Origin: Streptomyces klenkii
Lineage (GTDB): Bacteria; Actinomycetota; Actinomycetes; Streptomycetales; Streptomycetaceae
NCBI RefSeq assembly: GCF_003626645.1
Contig: NZ_RBAM01000002.1
Span: 62,001 to 126,000, forward strand
Direction of reading: 5' to 3'
Length of the DNA: 64,000 nt
Position numbers and translations under genes: made by a program. Positions 51,542-62,429 of this stretch are shown in pieces (within the stretch, counting starts at the first letter, position 1; the number at the start of each line of letters is the position of its first letter). The notes below the pieces were generated by a model. That model was not told where the DNA came from, searched no databases, and was given only the letters and a program-made list of their open reading frames with translations.

Positions 51542-51650
51542 CGTCACTTACCTCCTGACAGAGCAAGCGTTTGTCCGGTTCACCGTGTTCCCAAAAGGCA
51601 CTACCGCCTAGTAAATACCGCGGGTAACAACTGAAATCGGGGAGGCCACT

Positions 51651-53201
51651 TTGACACGCGGACGCAGACCCACCCTGCGCTCTTCGCTCGCCGCCGTCGC
51701 CGCGCTCGCCGCGGCCTTCGGCGGCCTCGCGGTCACCGGACCCACCGCCCACGCAGCCCACGCACCTCACGCGCCCCACCCCGCGGCCCGCACCGCCGCC
51801 GCGGCGCCCCTCTCACCCGAGCTGGAGAAGATCCGCGCGGCCGAAGCCGTCAAGCTCTACGGGGACGCCGCCGTGCGCCCCCCGGCGGAACGCAAGACCT
51901 CACTGCTCTCCCTCGGCGACAGCGAGATCTCGGGCGAGGGCGTCGGCACCTACGAGCCGGGCACGAACGGCCCGGACAACTGGTGCCACCGCTCGCCCGA
52001 ATCCGCCATCCACCGCACCGCGATCCCCGCCGACGTCACCTACAACGTCGCCTGCTCCGGGGCCTCCACCGCCAACATCCGCATCGGCGGCACCAAGCAG
52101 TACGCGGACGAGCTCGTCCAGAGCGACAGCCTCGCCGTCAAGGCCCGCAACACCCGCGTGAAGATGGTCCTGCTCGTCGCCGGCGCCAACGACGACCTCC
52201 AGTTCGGGCCCGTCATCACCGACTGCGTCGTGCGCTACCTGACCCTCCAGGGCTCGTGCGTGCCCAAGTATGCGCCCGGCTGGCAGGCCCGCGTCGACGG
52301 CCTCGTGCCCAAGGTCGAGCAGACCGTACGGGACCTGCGCACGGTCATGAAGGACGCCGGATACGCCGACGGCGACTACAAGCTCGTCGTCATGGGCTAC
52401 CCGAGCCCCATCGGCCCCGACTTCGAGGACAACCCGTCCTTCCCGGGCAAGCTCCCCGGCGGCTGCGTCGGCTACACCGCCGACGCCGCCTGGGGCCGCG
52501 ACGCCGCCGTGCCCGCCTTCGAGCGCGGCATGCGCAAGGCCGCCCGGGACACCGGGGCCGTCTACCTCGACAACTCCCGCCTCTTCCACGGCCACGAGGT
52601 GTGCACGGACAACACCTGGGCCCGCGGGCTGTACGTCGACGTGGCCAACCCCTTCCCGCCGAACGAGAACTCCGTCCGGCAGTCCTTCCACCCCAACCAG
52701 CGCGGCCACGGCGCGTTCGCGTCCTGCCTGACGCAGCTCTACGGATCCGGCTGGCAGGAGGCCGGCTGCGCCGACCCCGCGAGCACGGGCACGCCGGTCC
52801 TGACCAAGGGCGGCTGGGACGACGCCTTCCGGCCCCTGAAGAACGAGGCCACCGGCACCTGCGTCGACGCCTACGCGGCGAGCAGCCGCAACGGGACCAC
52901 CGTCGGCGGCTGGGACTGCACGGGCAACCGCAACCAGGAGTGGGGCTACGACTCCGGCACGAAGGCGCTGCGGACGGCACTGTCGCACGACCGGTGCGTG
53001 GACGTGCCGGGCGGGAAGTACGCGGCGGGGACGGCTGTGGTGCTGTGGGACTGCCACGGCGGTGCGAACCAGCAGTTCGTACGGGACGGGTCCACCGTGC
53101 GGCCGGCTGCGGCCGGCGGGTTGTGCCTGACGCTGGGCGCGGCCAAGGATCCGGTGCGGCTGCAGGCTTGTGACGGGTCGAGGTCACAGCGGTTCGCGTA
53201 G
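51651..53201 (+). CDS. Secreted SGNH/GDSL esterase with ricin-type lectin domain
   Basis: A 516-residue exported esterase. Signal peptide about 1-36. The SGNH domain (about 80-385) has Ser91 in 'SLGDSEISGEG', the Gly/Asn block 'VAGANDDL' and the His in 'SFHPNQRGHG'. A ricin B-type beta-trefoil (about 390-516, 'CVDAYAASSRNGTTVGGWDC' and 'QQF' repeats) should bind carbohydrate. It probably deacylates polysaccharides or lipids outside the cell. Translation starts at TTG 51651, six bases after GGGGAGG; no better in-frame start is nearby. It is divergent from fumC and convergent with the class I fumarase. Confidence 0.92.
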   Translation: MTRGRRPTLRSSLAAVAALAAAFGGLAVTGPTAHAAHAPHAPHPAARTAAAAPLSPELEKIRAAEAVKLYGDAAVRPPAERKTSLLSLGDSEISGEGVGTYEPGTNGPDNWCHRSPESAIHRTAIPADVTYNVACSGASTANIRIGGTKQYADELVQSDSLAVKARNTRVKMVLLVAGANDDLQFGPVITDCVVRYLTLQGSCVPKYAPGWQARVDGLVPKVEQTVRDLRTVMKDAGYADGDYKLVVMGYPSPIGPDFEDNPSFPGKLPGGCVGYTADAAWGRDAAVPAFERGMRKAARDTGAVYLDNSRLFHGHEVCTDNTWARGLYVDVANPFPPNENSVRQSFHPNQRGHGAFASCLTQLYGSGWQEAGCADPASTGTPVLTKGGWDDAFRPLKNEATGTCVDAYAASSRNGTTVGGWDCTGNRNQEWGYDSGTKALRTALSHDRCVDVPGGKYAAGTAVVLWDCHGGANQQFVRDGSTVRPAAAGGLCLTLGAAKDPVRLQACDGSRSQRFA

Positions 53202-53218
53202 CGGCCGACCCACCGTTG

Positions 53219-53271
53219 GCCGGGTTGTGCCCACCCGTTCCGCCCTGCGGAACGACTGCCCACAACCCGGC
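53219..53271. terminator. Nested hairpin between the esterase and fumarase genes
   Basis: GCCGGGTTGTG (53219-53229) pairs exactly with CACAACCCGGC (53261-53271), with an inner GTTCCG/CGGAAC stem. It lies between convergent stop codons and is probably a bidirectional terminator. Confidence 0.8.
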
Positions 53272-53279
53272 TCGCGGGA

Positions 53280-54944
<1,665 letters not shown>

Positions 54945-55066
54945 TGCGGCGGGTTCCTCACTCGGCAGGCGGCGGTGGCTGGCGTCCTCGACAGCGCCTA
55001 CCAGCGTAGGCGGCGCGCGGGGGAGTGTTCTTGTGAGGTAAGGCTCACCCGCGCCCCGCCCGCCCC

Positions 55067-55095
55067 CTATCGCGATCTATCGCGATTGGCTACCC
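55067..55095 (+). promoter_or_regulatory. Tandem CTATCGCGAT operator and -10 element of the DUF1707 gene
   Basis: CTATCGCGAT occurs twice without a gap (55067-55076, 55077-55086), each holding the palindrome ATCGCGAT shortened or in full. TACCCT at 55090-55095 fits a -10 element, ten bases before GTG 55105, so the transcript may be leaderless and the operator would cover the -35 region. Such ATCGCGAT repeats are typical operators of PadR-type regulators in actinomycetes. Confidence 0.65.
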
Positions 55096-55104
55096 TTGCT
55101 TGCC

Positions 55105-55860
55105 GTGGAAGAGCCATCGTTCGAAAAGCACTCCCTTGAGAAGCGCCCTCAGGGCGCGCAGCCGAGCCCGCAGCCGAGTCCCCGGCAGGGGGCGCAGCAG
55201 GGCCCGCAGGAGGGGGCGCCCGCGCCCGCCCCGGCCCCCGCACCGCCCGCGCTGCGCGCCTCCGACGCCGACCGCGACCGGTTCGCGGACATCCTGCGCA
55301 ACGCCCTGGCGGAGGGGCGGATCACCGCCGAGGAGCACTCCGAGCGGATCGGCGCGGTCTACGGCGCCAAGACGCTCGGCGAGCTGGAGCCGCTGGTGAG
55401 CGACCTGCCGGCGGCCGGCCGGGGCGAGCATCCGGCGCCCGCGCGCCCCCATGGCGCCTATGACGCCCCGGCGCATCCCGCGGGCGCGGGCATCGCCGAG
55501 AACCTCGTCGCGGTCTTCGGCGGCGCGGTGCGCAAGGGGCGCTGGCGGGTGAGCCGGCGCACGAACGCGTTCGCGCTCTTCGGCGGCATCGAGATCGATC
55601 TGACCGAGGCGGTCTTCGAGCAGCAGGAGATCGTCATCAACGCCACCGCGATCTTCGGGGGCATCGAGATCAGGGTCCCGGAGAACGTGACCCTGCGCTC
55701 CACGGGCACCGGGATCTTCGGTGGCTTCGACGTGAAGACGGTCGAGGCGCCGGACCCCGACGCTCCGGTCGTTTCCCTCACCGGATTCGCGGTCTTCGGC
55801 GGCGTCGACGCGAAGCCGAAGCGGGGCAAGCGGCTCAAGAACCTTCGCGCGGGCGGCTGA
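55105..55860 (+). CDS. DUF1707 protein with LiaF-like C-terminal domain
   Basis: A 251-residue cytoplasmic or peripheral protein. After a Pro/Gln-rich start, the DUF1707 (SHOCT-like) motif is at about 50-100: 'LRASDADRDRFADILRNALAEGRITAEEHSERIGAVYGAKTLGELEPL'-type pattern ('GRITAEEHSERI'). The C-terminal part (about 130-245) has repeated 'FGGIEIDL', 'FGGIEIRV', 'FGGFDVKT' and 'FGGVDAKP' strands of a LiaF/DUF4097-like beta-helix, linked elsewhere to envelope-stress control. GTG 55105 is preferred to TTG 55096 because of the -10 spacing. It is divergent from the class I fumarase gene. Confidence 0.88.
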   Translation: MEEPSFEKHSLEKRPQGAQPSPQPSPRQGAQQGPQEGAPAPAPAPAPPALRASDADRDRFADILRNALAEGRITAEEHSERIGAVYGAKTLGELEPLVSDLPAAGRGEHPAPARPHGAYDAPAHPAGAGIAENLVAVFGGAVRKGRWRVSRRTNAFALFGGIEIDLTEAVFEQQEIVINATAIFGGIEIRVPENVTLRSTGTGIFGGFDVKTVEAPDPDAPVVSLTGFAVFGGVDAKPKRGKRLKNLRAGG

Positions 55861-56087
55861 TGGCGGTCCGCGCGGCGGTCCGCCGGCGGCTCGTGCGGCC
55901 TGTTGCCGCAAACTTACTGCGGGTTACGGCGTTCCGCTCATGGCAACGGTGTGAATAAGCACGCGCACAGCGGGTAAAGCTTGGTGCATCGTCTCTCGTA
56001 CGGCTGCCGGTGCGAATGGCCGTGCGCAGTGGAGGCGGGCAAGGGTGACTCAACCGGCCAAGCAAAAGCCGTCGTCAGGAGTAGACC

Positions 56088-56447
56088 GTGCTGCTACCGC
56101 ATCAGCCCCTGCAGGAAGCCGCCGTACCGTCCCCGCGGATTTCGTCCGCGCGGGATCAGGCCGGCCCCTGGCATTCGGAGGCGGTGTGCCGCCGGGATGA
56201 AGCCGGGCTCTTCTTCGCACCATCCAAGGAACCGACGGCCGCCCGCTTGTCGCGTGAAGAGGCCGCCAAGCGCGTGTGCGCCCGTTGCCCCGTGATGGTC
56301 GAGTGCCGCGAGCACGCTTTGCTCCAGCCGGAGCCTTACGGGGTGTGGGGCGGTCTCACCGCTGCCGAGCGCCGGGTGGTGCTGGCCCGCCGGCGCCGGC
56401 GCGAGGCGGAGCTGGCCCGCGCCACGCGGGTCGCCGCCGCGGGCTGA
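56088..56447 (+). CDS. wblI: WhiB-like Fe-S transcription factor
   Basis: A 119-residue WhiB-family protein. Four cluster cysteines are at 34, 64, 67 and 73 ('EAVC', 'VCARCPVMVEC'), the turn motif 'GVWGGLTAAER' is near 85-95, and a basic tail 'RRVVLARRRRREAEL' follows for DNA or sigma-factor contact. These proteins control development or stress responses with the primary sigma factor. GTG 56088 follows CAGGAG. The location between a fumarase/DUF1707 pair and glpX matches the Streptomyces wblI locus as I remember it, so the symbol is tentative. The 227-bp gap upstream (55861-56087) holds no recognised gene. Confidence 0.88.
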   Translation: MLLPHQPLQEAAVPSPRISSARDQAGPWHSEAVCRRDEAGLFFAPSKEPTAARLSREEAAKRVCARCPVMVECREHALLQPEPYGVWGGLTAAERRVVLARRRRREAELARATRVAAAG

Positions 56448-56472
56448 TTCCGTGATCGGCGGGGGCTGACGT

Positions 56473-56520
56473 CCTCAATCGCCGGGCAGGCTCAAGAGTG
56501 AGCCTGCCCGGCGATTGAGG
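56473..56520. terminator. Long palindromic terminator between wblI-like gene and glpX
   Basis: Perfect 22-bp inverted repeat, arms 56473-56494 and 56499-56520, loop AGAG, between convergent genes. The sequence CCTCAATCGCCGGGCAGGCT resembles a repeat common in Streptomyces intergenic regions. Confidence 0.9.
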
Positions 56521-56561
56521 GCACGGGCGCGGAGCGAGCGGAGTGAGCCGCCCGCGGGGCG

Positions 56562-57593
56562 TCAGCTGGGGCGCTCGAAGTCCACCGTGCTGTACGCCCG
56601 CAGCTTCGACAGGCGATGCGTCGAGTCGATCTGCCGGATCGTGCCCGACTTCGACCGCATCACGAGCGACTGCGTGGTCGCCGTCTCCGCGCGGTACCGC
56701 ACCCCGCGCAGCAGCTCGCCGTCGGTGATGCCGGTCGCCACGAAGAACACGTTCTCGCCGCTGACCAGGTCGTTCGTGTGCAGGACGCGGTCGAGGTCGT
56801 GGCCCGCGTCGATCGCGCGCTGCCGCTCCTCGTCGTCCTTCGGCCACAGCCGGGCCTGGATGGTGCCGCCCATGCACTTCATCGCGCAGGCCGCGATGAT
56901 GCCCTCCGGCGTACCGCCGATGCCCAGCAGCAGGTCCACGCCGGTGCCCTCGCGGGCGGCCATGATCGCGCCGGCCACGTCGCCGTCGGCGATGAACTTG
57001 ATCCGGGCGCCGGCCTCGCGGATCTCCTTGACGAGCCCGTCGTGGCGGGGGCGGTCCAGGACGACGACCGTGACGTCCTCGGGGGAGGAGTGCTTGGCCT
57101 TGGCGATCCGGCGGATGTTGACGGCGACGGGGGCGTTGATGTCGACGTAGTCCGCCGCCTCCGGGCCGGTGACCAGCTTGTCCATGTAGAACACCGCGGA
57201 CGGGTCGAACATGGTGCCGCGGTCGGCGACGGCCATCACGGAGACGGCGTTGGCCATGCCCTTGGCGGTGAGGGTCGTGCCGTCCACCGGGTCGACGGCC
57301 ACGTCGCACTCGGCACCGGTGCCGTCGCCCACGCGCTCGCCGTTGTACAGCATCGGGGCGTTGTCCTTCTCGCCCTCGCCGATGACGACGACGCCGTTCA
57401 TCGAGACGGTGCCGATCAGTGCGCGCATGGCCTTGACCGCGGCGCCGTCCGCGCCGTTCTTGTCGCCCCGGCCGACCCAGCGGCCCGATGCCATGGCACC
57501 GGCCTCGGTGACCCGGACGAGCTCCAGGGCGAGGTTGCGGTCGGGAGCCTCGGGGCTGACCTCGAGCTGGGACGGCAGATGATGCTCGGTCAT
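56562..57593 (-). CDS. glpX: Class II fructose-1,6-bisphosphatase GlpX
   Basis: A 343-residue gluconeogenic phosphatase converting fructose 1,6-bisphosphate to fructose 6-phosphate. The metal-binding signatures '[19 protein letters not shown]' and '[14 protein letters not shown]' are near residues 75-110, and '[20 protein letters not shown]' is the typical GlpX loop. ATG 57593 gives the usual '[12 protein letters not shown]' start; longer in-frame readings extend into the leader. It is divergent from the DUF4245 gene. As in other actinobacteria it is probably the only FBPase, and so needed for growth on acids or glycerol. Confidence 0.97.
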   Translation of the reverse strand: MTEHHLPSQLEVSPEAPDRNLALELVRVTEAGAMASGRWVGRGDKNGADGAAVKAMRALIGTVSMNGVVVIGEGEKDNAPMLYNGERVGDGTGAECDVAVDPVDGTTLTAKGMANAVSVMAVADRGTMFDPSAVFYMDKLVTGPEAADYVDINAPVAVNIRRIAKAKHSSPEDVTVVVLDRPRHDGLVKEIREAGARIKFIADGDVAGAIMAAREGTGVDLLLGIGGTPEGIIAACAMKCMGGTIQARLWPKDDEERQRAIDAGHDLDRVLHTNDLVSGENVFFVATGITDGELLRGVRYRAETATTQSLVMRSKSGTIRQIDSTHRLSKLRAYSTVDFERPS

Positions 57594-57805
57594 CGGAGCG
57601 CAACCTTTCTGTACGGCGACGGCCGCAGGAACCTCTCCCCCGAAAGGGGCAGAAGGTGAGGGTGCTGATGACTTTATCTGTTCACTGCGAGAGTGAGCAG
57701 AGGGCCCCACGCATGAGCGGTGTCAAGGGGCGGCGGGAGCCTCCCGGAGACGCCTTCCGGAGGGGGCGCGGGAAGATCGGCCGGGCCATGGGGGACGATG
57801 GGGGC

Positions 57806-58363
57806 GTGGCAGGTAGGAATCCCAAGGCGCAGACCGTACGGAACATGGTGCTCGCGTTGGCGGCGGTGATCCCCGTGGCCTTCGTCAGCTATGTCTTCAT
57901 TCCGCACGACGAGAACAACGACCCGGTGCGCACCGTCGACTACCGCGTCGAGCTGGACACGGCACGGCGCGCGGCGCCGTACCCGGTCGCGGCCCCCGCC
58001 GGGCTCGGCGGCGACTGGCGCGCGACCTCCGTCTCGTACAAGGCGGGCGGCAAGGACGGCTCCGTCTGGCACCTGGGCTTCCTCGACCCGGACACCCAGT
58101 ACGTGGCCGTCGAGCAGAGCGACGGGCCGGCCCGGGCCTTCATCGACGACGCGAGCCGGCGCGCGGAGAAGACGCCGAAGACGCAGCGGGTCGGCGACGT
58201 CACGTGGCGGCAGTACGAGGGCGAGAAGTACAACGCGCTCGTGCGGGAGGAGAAGGGCGTGACCACGGTCGTCACCGGCACCGCCTCCCACGAGCGGCTC
58301 ATGCAGATGGCCGCCGCGCTCAAGGCCGAGAAGGGCACCGTGAAGGGCGCCGAAAAGGGCTAG
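57806..58363 (+). CDS. DUF4245 membrane protein
   Basis: A 185-residue protein with a short cytoplasmic start, one membrane helix at about 13-32 ('MVLALAAVIPVAFVSYVFI') and an exported domain of about 145 residues ('VDYRVELDTARRAAPYPVAAPAGLGGDWRATSVSY'-type pattern, containing 'LGGDWRATS'). Function unknown; the family occurs next to glpX in actinobacteria, as I recall. GTG 57806 gives 'VAGRNPKAQTVRNM', close to the usual start; ATG 57788 is the alternative. The protein is extracytoplasmic and may be a small envelope factor. Confidence 0.83.
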   Translation: MAGRNPKAQTVRNMVLALAAVIPVAFVSYVFIPHDENNDPVRTVDYRVELDTARRAAPYPVAAPAGLGGDWRATSVSYKAGGKDGSVWHLGFLDPDTQYVAVEQSDGPARAFIDDASRRAEKTPKTQRVGDVTWRQYEGEKYNALVREEKGVTTVVTGTASHERLMQMAAALKAEKGTVKGAEKG

Positions 58364-58468
58364 AGCGCGACGGCCGGTGCCGCCGGACCGCCCGCGCGCG
58401 AAGGCGTGCGGGCGGCGTACGGGTCAGGCAGTGGTGGCTCGGACCGTGGTGGTCCGGACCGTGGCGCC

Positions 58469-59062
58469 TCAGACGGTGGTGACGACCTGCTCGTAGGACA
58501 GGCGCGGCGAGCGCGGGCGGTAGGCGCCCTCCTCGGCCGGCTTGCCGATGTTGACGATCATCAGCGGGGTGTGGTCGCCGTCCAGGAACTCCTTCTGGAC
58601 GCCCGCGAAGTCGAAGCCGGTCATCGGGCCGGCGGCCAGGCCGGCGGCGCGGATGCCCAGGATGAAGTAGCCGGCCTGGAGGGAGCCGTTGGCCGCGGCG
58701 GACTGCTCGCGGACCGGGCGCTCCGCGAAGAAGACGTCCTTGGCCTGCGGGAAGTGCGGGAACAGCGTCGGCAGCTCCTCGTGGAACTCGTTGTCCGTGG
58801 CGAGTATCGCGACGAGCGGGGCGGCCATGGTCTTGTCGCGGTTGCCGTCGGCCATGAGGGGCGCGAGGCGCTCGCGGGCCTCCGCGGAGCGGATCAGCAC
58901 GATGCGCAGCGGCGACTGGTTGAACGCGGTCGGGGCGTACTTCACCAGGTCGTAGATCGCCTGGATCTGCTCGTCGGTCACCGGCTCGTCGGCGAAGGCG
59001 CCGGCCGTGTGCGCGTCACGGAAGAGCAGGTCCTGAGCGGCGGAGTCGAGGGCGAGGGACAT
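58469..59062 (-). CDS. Nitroreductase family protein (RutE/malonic semialdehyde reductase-like)
   Basis: A 197-residue flavoprotein of the nitroreductase fold. The FMN-binding start 'LFRDAHTAGAFADEPVTDEQIQAIYDLVKYAPTAFNQSPLRIVLI'-type pattern is seen, including 'APTAFNQSPLRIVLI', and 'AAGLAAGPMTGFD' is the typical RutE-like loop. It reduces small aldehydes, quinones or nitro compounds with NAD(P)H. ATG 59062 gives the usual 'MSLALDSAAQDLLF' start. A repeated TTCAACT element lies about 70 bp upstream, perhaps the site of a MarR-type repressor, though no such gene is in the window. Confidence 0.92.
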   Translation of the reverse strand: MSLALDSAAQDLLFRDAHTAGAFADEPVTDEQIQAIYDLVKYAPTAFNQSPLRIVLIRSAEARERLAPLMADGNRDKTMAAPLVAILATDNEFHEELPTLFPHFPQAKDVFFAERPVREQSAAANGSLQAGYFILGIRAAGLAAGPMTGFDFAGVQKEFLDGDHTPLMIVNIGKPAEEGAYRPRSPRLSYEQVVTTV

Positions 59063-59130
59063 GGGGGGACACCTACTTGCGTGCGTAAAGGGAGGCTTGT
59101 GAGGTCTACTTTACGCCAAGTGGATGAAAA

Positions 59131-59149
59131 TTCAACTGAAACTTCAACT
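59131..59149. promoter_or_regulatory. TTCAACT direct repeat upstream of the nitroreductase gene
   Basis: TTCAACT at 59131-59137 and 59143-59149, 12 bases apart, in the most A/T-rich stretch of the 151-bp gap before xseB. It may be a regulator site for the nitroreductase gene. One helical turn between copies would suit a dimer. Confidence 0.5.
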
Positions 59150-59213
59150 AGATGCCTGTGAGGTCAGGCCGAAGTCAGGCCTGCACACCCGCCCCCGATG
59201 GCATACGCCCAGG

Positions 59214-59498
59214 TCAGCCCTGGTCTTCGGAGCCCTCCGGGCCGCCCTCGGCCGCCCCGCCCGCTTCCTCCGCGGCTGCCGTCTCCTCCTCCGAGGCCAG
59301 CGCCGCGTCCAGCCGGGCCCGCGCGCCTTCCAGCCAGCGCCGGCACACCTTCGACAGCTCCTCGCCGCGCTCCCACAGGGCCAGCGACTCCTCCAGCGTC
59401 GTGCCGCCCGCCTCCAGGCGGCGCACGACCTCGATCAGCTCGTCGCGAGCCTGCTCGTACCCCAGCGCGTTCGCCGCCGCATCCGTTGTCGTCGCCAT
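59214..59498 (-). CDS. xseB: Exodeoxyribonuclease VII small subunit
   Basis: A 94-residue helical protein with the XseB motif 'LGYEQARDELIEVVRRLEAGGTTLEESLALWERGEELSKVCRRWLEGARARL'-type pattern, notably 'LEAGGTTLEESLALWERGEEL'-like core ('RLEAGGTTLEESLALWERG'). Several copies coat each XseA subunit in the enzyme that trims single-stranded DNA. The tail is Glu/Gly/Ala-rich. ATG 59498 or GTG 59504 may start it; both lie within 11 bases of the xseA stop, so the two genes form an operon. Confidence 0.93.
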   Translation of the reverse strand: MATTTDAAANALGYEQARDELIEVVRRLEAGGTTLEESLALWERGEELSKVCRRWLEGARARLDAALASEEETAAAEEAGGAAEGGPEGSEDQG

Positions 59499-59508
59499 GG
59501 CCACCAGC

Positions 59509-60753
59509 CTATGCGGGGGGTCCGACAGCGGGCCCCGCGACGGAGCCGGTGACGGGCCGCACCGTGAACTCGCCCTCCGCGACCCGCGCCCGCAGCTCCT
59601 CCTCCGCGCTCACCTCCGCCGCGTCCCGCACCACGGAGCCGTCCGCGTGCTGGAGCACGGCATAGCCCCGGCGCAGCGTCGCCGCCGGGGAGAGGGCCAC
59701 CACGCGCGCGTGCGTGTGCGACAGCTCCGAGTCGGCGCGGTCCAGCAGGTGGCCGAGGGTGCGGCGGGCCCGGTCGGTGAGCGCCCCGACCTGGGCCTCG
59801 CGCTCCTCCACCATCCGCTGCGGGCGCTGCACGGACGGCCGGGCCCGCACCGACGCCAGGCCGCGCTCCTCGCGGTCCAGGTGCGCGGTGACGCAGCGCA
59901 GGGCCCGCTCGCGCAGCTGGCGGACGCGGGCCAGCTCCTCGCCGACGTCCGGCACGACGCGCTTCGCCGCGTCCGTCGGCGTCGACGCGCGCAGGTCGGC
60001 GACCAGGTCCAGCAGCGGCGAGTCCGGCTCGTGGCCGATCGCCGACACCACCGGCGTGCGGCACGCGGCCACGGACCGCACCAGGCGCTCGTCGGAGAAC
60101 GGCAGCAGGTCCTCCACGCTGCCGCCGCCGCGCGCCACGATGATCACGTCCACGTCCGGTGCCTTGTCGAGCTCCTCGACGGCCTCGATGACGCGCGGCA
60201 CCGCGTGCACGCCCTGCACGGGCACGTTGCGGACCTCGAAGCGGACCGCGGGCCAGCGGTGCCGGGCGTTCTCCAGGACGTCCCGCTCGGCGGCCGAGGC
60301 CCGGCCGCAGACCAGGCCGATCAGCTGCGGCAGGAACGGCAGCGGCCGCTTGCGGCTCGCCGCGAACAGGCCCTCCGCGGCGAGGGACTTCTTCAGCTGC
60401 TCCAGCCGCGCCAGCAGCTCCCCGACGCCCACCGGCCGGATCTCCGCCGCCCGCAGGGACAGCTGGCCGCGCGGCGCGTACCACTCCGGCTTGGCGTGCA
60501 GGACGACGCGCGCGCCCTCCGAGACGACGTCGGCCACCCGGTCGAAGACCGCGCGGTAGCAGGTGACGGACAGCGAGACGTCGTGCGCCGGGTCGCGCAG
60601 CGTCAGGAAGACGACGCCGGCGCCCGGGCGGCGGGAGATCTGTGTGATCTGCCCCTCGACCCACACCGCGCCGAGCCGGTCGATCCAGCCACCGATGAGC
60701 CGCGAGACCTGCCCCACGGGGACGGGGGCTTCGGGGGACGTGTTGAGGGCCAT
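59509..60753 (-). CDS. xseA: Exodeoxyribonuclease VII large subunit
   Basis: A 414-residue catalytic subunit of the single-strand DNA exonuclease used in repair. It has an N-terminal OB fold (about 10-110, '[24 protein letters not shown]'-type start, '[11 protein letters not shown]'), the catalytic core with '[16 protein letters not shown]' and '[21 protein letters not shown]', and '[27 protein letters not shown]' in short form '[17 protein letters not shown]'. A coiled-coil and C-terminal tail follow (about 270-414). ATG 60753 is the normal start '[14 protein letters not shown]'. It is followed by xseB. Confidence 0.95.
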   Translation of the reverse strand: MALNTSPEAPVPVGQVSRLIGGWIDRLGAVWVEGQITQISRRPGAGVVFLTLRDPAHDVSLSVTCYRAVFDRVADVVSEGARVVLHAKPEWYAPRGQLSLRAAEIRPVGVGELLARLEQLKKSLAAEGLFAASRKRPLPFLPQLIGLVCGRASAAERDVLENARHRWPAVRFEVRNVPVQGVHAVPRVIEAVEELDKAPDVDVIIVARGGGSVEDLLPFSDERLVRSVAACRTPVVSAIGHEPDSPLLDLVADLRASTPTDAAKRVVPDVGEELARVRQLRERALRCVTAHLDREERGLASVRARPSVQRPQRMVEEREAQVGALTDRARRTLGHLLDRADSELSHTHARVVALSPAATLRRGYAVLQHADGSVVRDAAEVSAEEELRARVAEGEFTVRPVTGSVAGPAVGPPA

Positions 60754-60832
60754 GGGGCGAGCGTAGTGCGGGGTGCTGACACGTACGGGGTTCGGTGGCC
60801 GGGTATTCGGCCGGACCCTGGCCGTGGGGGCG

Positions 60833-60924
60833 GAGCGCCGCGGCGGTGGGTGTTCCTTCGGGCGCGGTGCGCCGGCTCCACCGGTCGAGAGGCCTCGCCT
60901 CTCAAGACCGCCGCCGCGGCGCTC
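60833..60924. repeat. Nested inverted repeats between xseA and the permease gene
   Basis: GAGCGCCGCGGCGG (60833-60846) is the exact reverse complement of 60911-60924, and a 7-bp stem GAGAGGC/GCCTCTC lies inside at 60887-60903. It is in the 219-bp gap upstream of xseA and downstream of the permease, so it probably terminates the permease transcript. Confidence 0.65.
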
Positions 60925-60972
60925 AACCACCGCGGCGCGGTCCGGCGGTGCCGGAATCCGCTCAGCCCAGCG

Positions 60973-62331
60973 CTAGCGATCCCCGCGGAGCGCCTCCGCC
61001 CCGAGTACCCCCAGCCCCGCCACCAGCCACACGCCGCCCACGATCTGGGCCGTGGGGGCCGCCTTGACGATCACCGCGATCACCACCGCCAGCCCCAGCA
61101 GCGGCACCACCACGTGCGGTACGGGCCGCAGCTCGCCGCCCCGCCGGCGGACCGCGAACCAGCCGATCACCGACAGGTGCAGCAGCGCGAAGGCCACCAG
61201 CGCCCCCACGTCCACGACCGACACCAGCCGGTCCAGCCCGTCGTCCCGCCGCGCCGCCCACACCGCCGCCACCAGGTTGACCACCGCCGCCCCCAGCACC
61301 GCCACGCGCGGGACGCCCGAGGCCCGGTCCACCTTCGACAGCACGCCCGGCAGCCTCCGGTCGCGCGCCATCGCGAACAGCAGCCGCCCCGCCGCGGCCT
61401 GCCCGGCCAGCGCCGCGAACGCCGCCCCGATCGCCTTGCTGACCGCTACCAGGTCGTGCAGCCAGCGGCCCGTCGCCGAGTCCACCGTGTCGTAGAACGC
61501 CGAGCCCTGCGCGGCCGGATTCGCCGCCAGCTCCGCCGCCGACACGGGCGCCAGCAGCGCCGCCAGGTACGTCTGGACGACGAACAGCACGCCCGCCACC
61601 GCCAGGCACGTCACCACGGCCCGCGCCACCCGCTCCGAACCCCCCGCCGCCTCCTCCGCGAACGCGGCGATCGCGTCGAAGCCCAGGTACGACAGCACCG
61701 CCACCGACACCGCCGCGATCACCGCCCCCGTGGTGAAGCCGGCCTCGCCGGTCAGCGGCGACAGCCAGCCCCGCTGCGCCCCGCGGTCAGAGAGCGCGAA
61801 GACCGCGCAGACCACGAAGACCAGCAGGACGGCGATCTCCATCGCCAGCACCAGGAAGCCGGCCAGGGCCGCCGTCCGCACGCCCGCGAGGTTCAGCGCG
61901 GTCGTCACCGCCACCGCGACGGCCGTCCACACCCACTGCGACACCGACGGCACCAGCGCGTGCAGGGCGATGCCCGAGAAGAGGTACGCGACCGCCGGGA
62001 TCAGCAGGTAGTCGAGCAGGGCCATCCACCCCGCGACGAACCCCGGTCCCTCACCCAGCCCCACGCGCGCGTAGGTGTAGACCGAGCCGGCCTGCGGGGC
62101 GACCCGCACCATCTGCGCGTACGAGAAGGCCGTGAAGGCCATCGCGACGGTCGCGACGACGTAGACCAGGGCCACCGCCCCGTGCGACTTCGCGTCCAGC
62201 GTGCCGAAGATCCCCACCGGCGCCATGGGGGCGATGAAGAGCATCCCGTAGACGACCAGGTCCCGGAAGGTGAGGGTGCGGTGGAGCTTTCCGCCGGTGC
62301 CGCCGGCTGCTGCGGTCACGGGTGCGGTCAT
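60973..62331 (-). CDS. APC-superfamily amino-acid permease
   Basis: A 452-residue permease with about twelve membrane helices. The start '[28 protein letters not shown]' and helix-3 region '[31 protein letters not shown]' ('[18 protein letters not shown]') are typical of the APC (amino acid/polyamine) family, as is '[15 protein letters not shown]' in helix 6. '[26 protein letters not shown]'-type loop ('[14 protein letters not shown]') follows helix 8. The substrate is unknown. ATG 62331 is divergent from ispH with 98 bases between starts. Confidence 0.92.
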   Translation of the reverse strand: MTAPVTAAAGGTGGKLHRTLTFRDLVVYGMLFIAPMAPVGIFGTLDAKSHGAVALVYVVATVAMAFTAFSYAQMVRVAPQAGSVYTYARVGLGEGPGFVAGWMALLDYLLIPAVAYLFSGIALHALVPSVSQWVWTAVAVAVTTALNLAGVRTAALAGFLVLAMEIAVLLVFVVCAVFALSDRGAQRGWLSPLTGEAGFTTGAVIAAVSVAVLSYLGFDAIAAFAEEAAGGSERVARAVVTCLAVAGVLFVVQTYLAALLAPVSAAELAANPAAQGSAFYDTVDSATGRWLHDLVAVSKAIGAAFAALAGQAAAGRLLFAMARDRRLPGVLSKVDRASGVPRVAVLGAAVVNLVAAVWAARRDDGLDRLVSVVDVGALVAFALLHLSVIGWFAVRRRGGELRPVPHVVVPLLGLAVVIAVIVKAAPTAQIVGGVWLVAGLGVLGAEALRGDR

Positions 62332-62416
62332 GGGCAGTCCCTGGAGCTGACGGAATCGCGGCTTCCGTCATCGTGCCCCACCCCGCCGCGCGCCGCCGGT
62401 CGGCACCGCGGGCCCT

Positions 62417-62422
62417 TACGAT
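62417..62422 (+). promoter_or_regulatory. -10 element of ispH, possibly leaderless
   Basis: TACGAT fits the -10 consensus TANNNT and ends seven bases before ATG 62430. There is no ribosome site between, so the mRNA may begin at or next to the start codon. No clear -35 was found. Confidence 0.55.
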
Positions 62423-62429
62423 GGACGGC

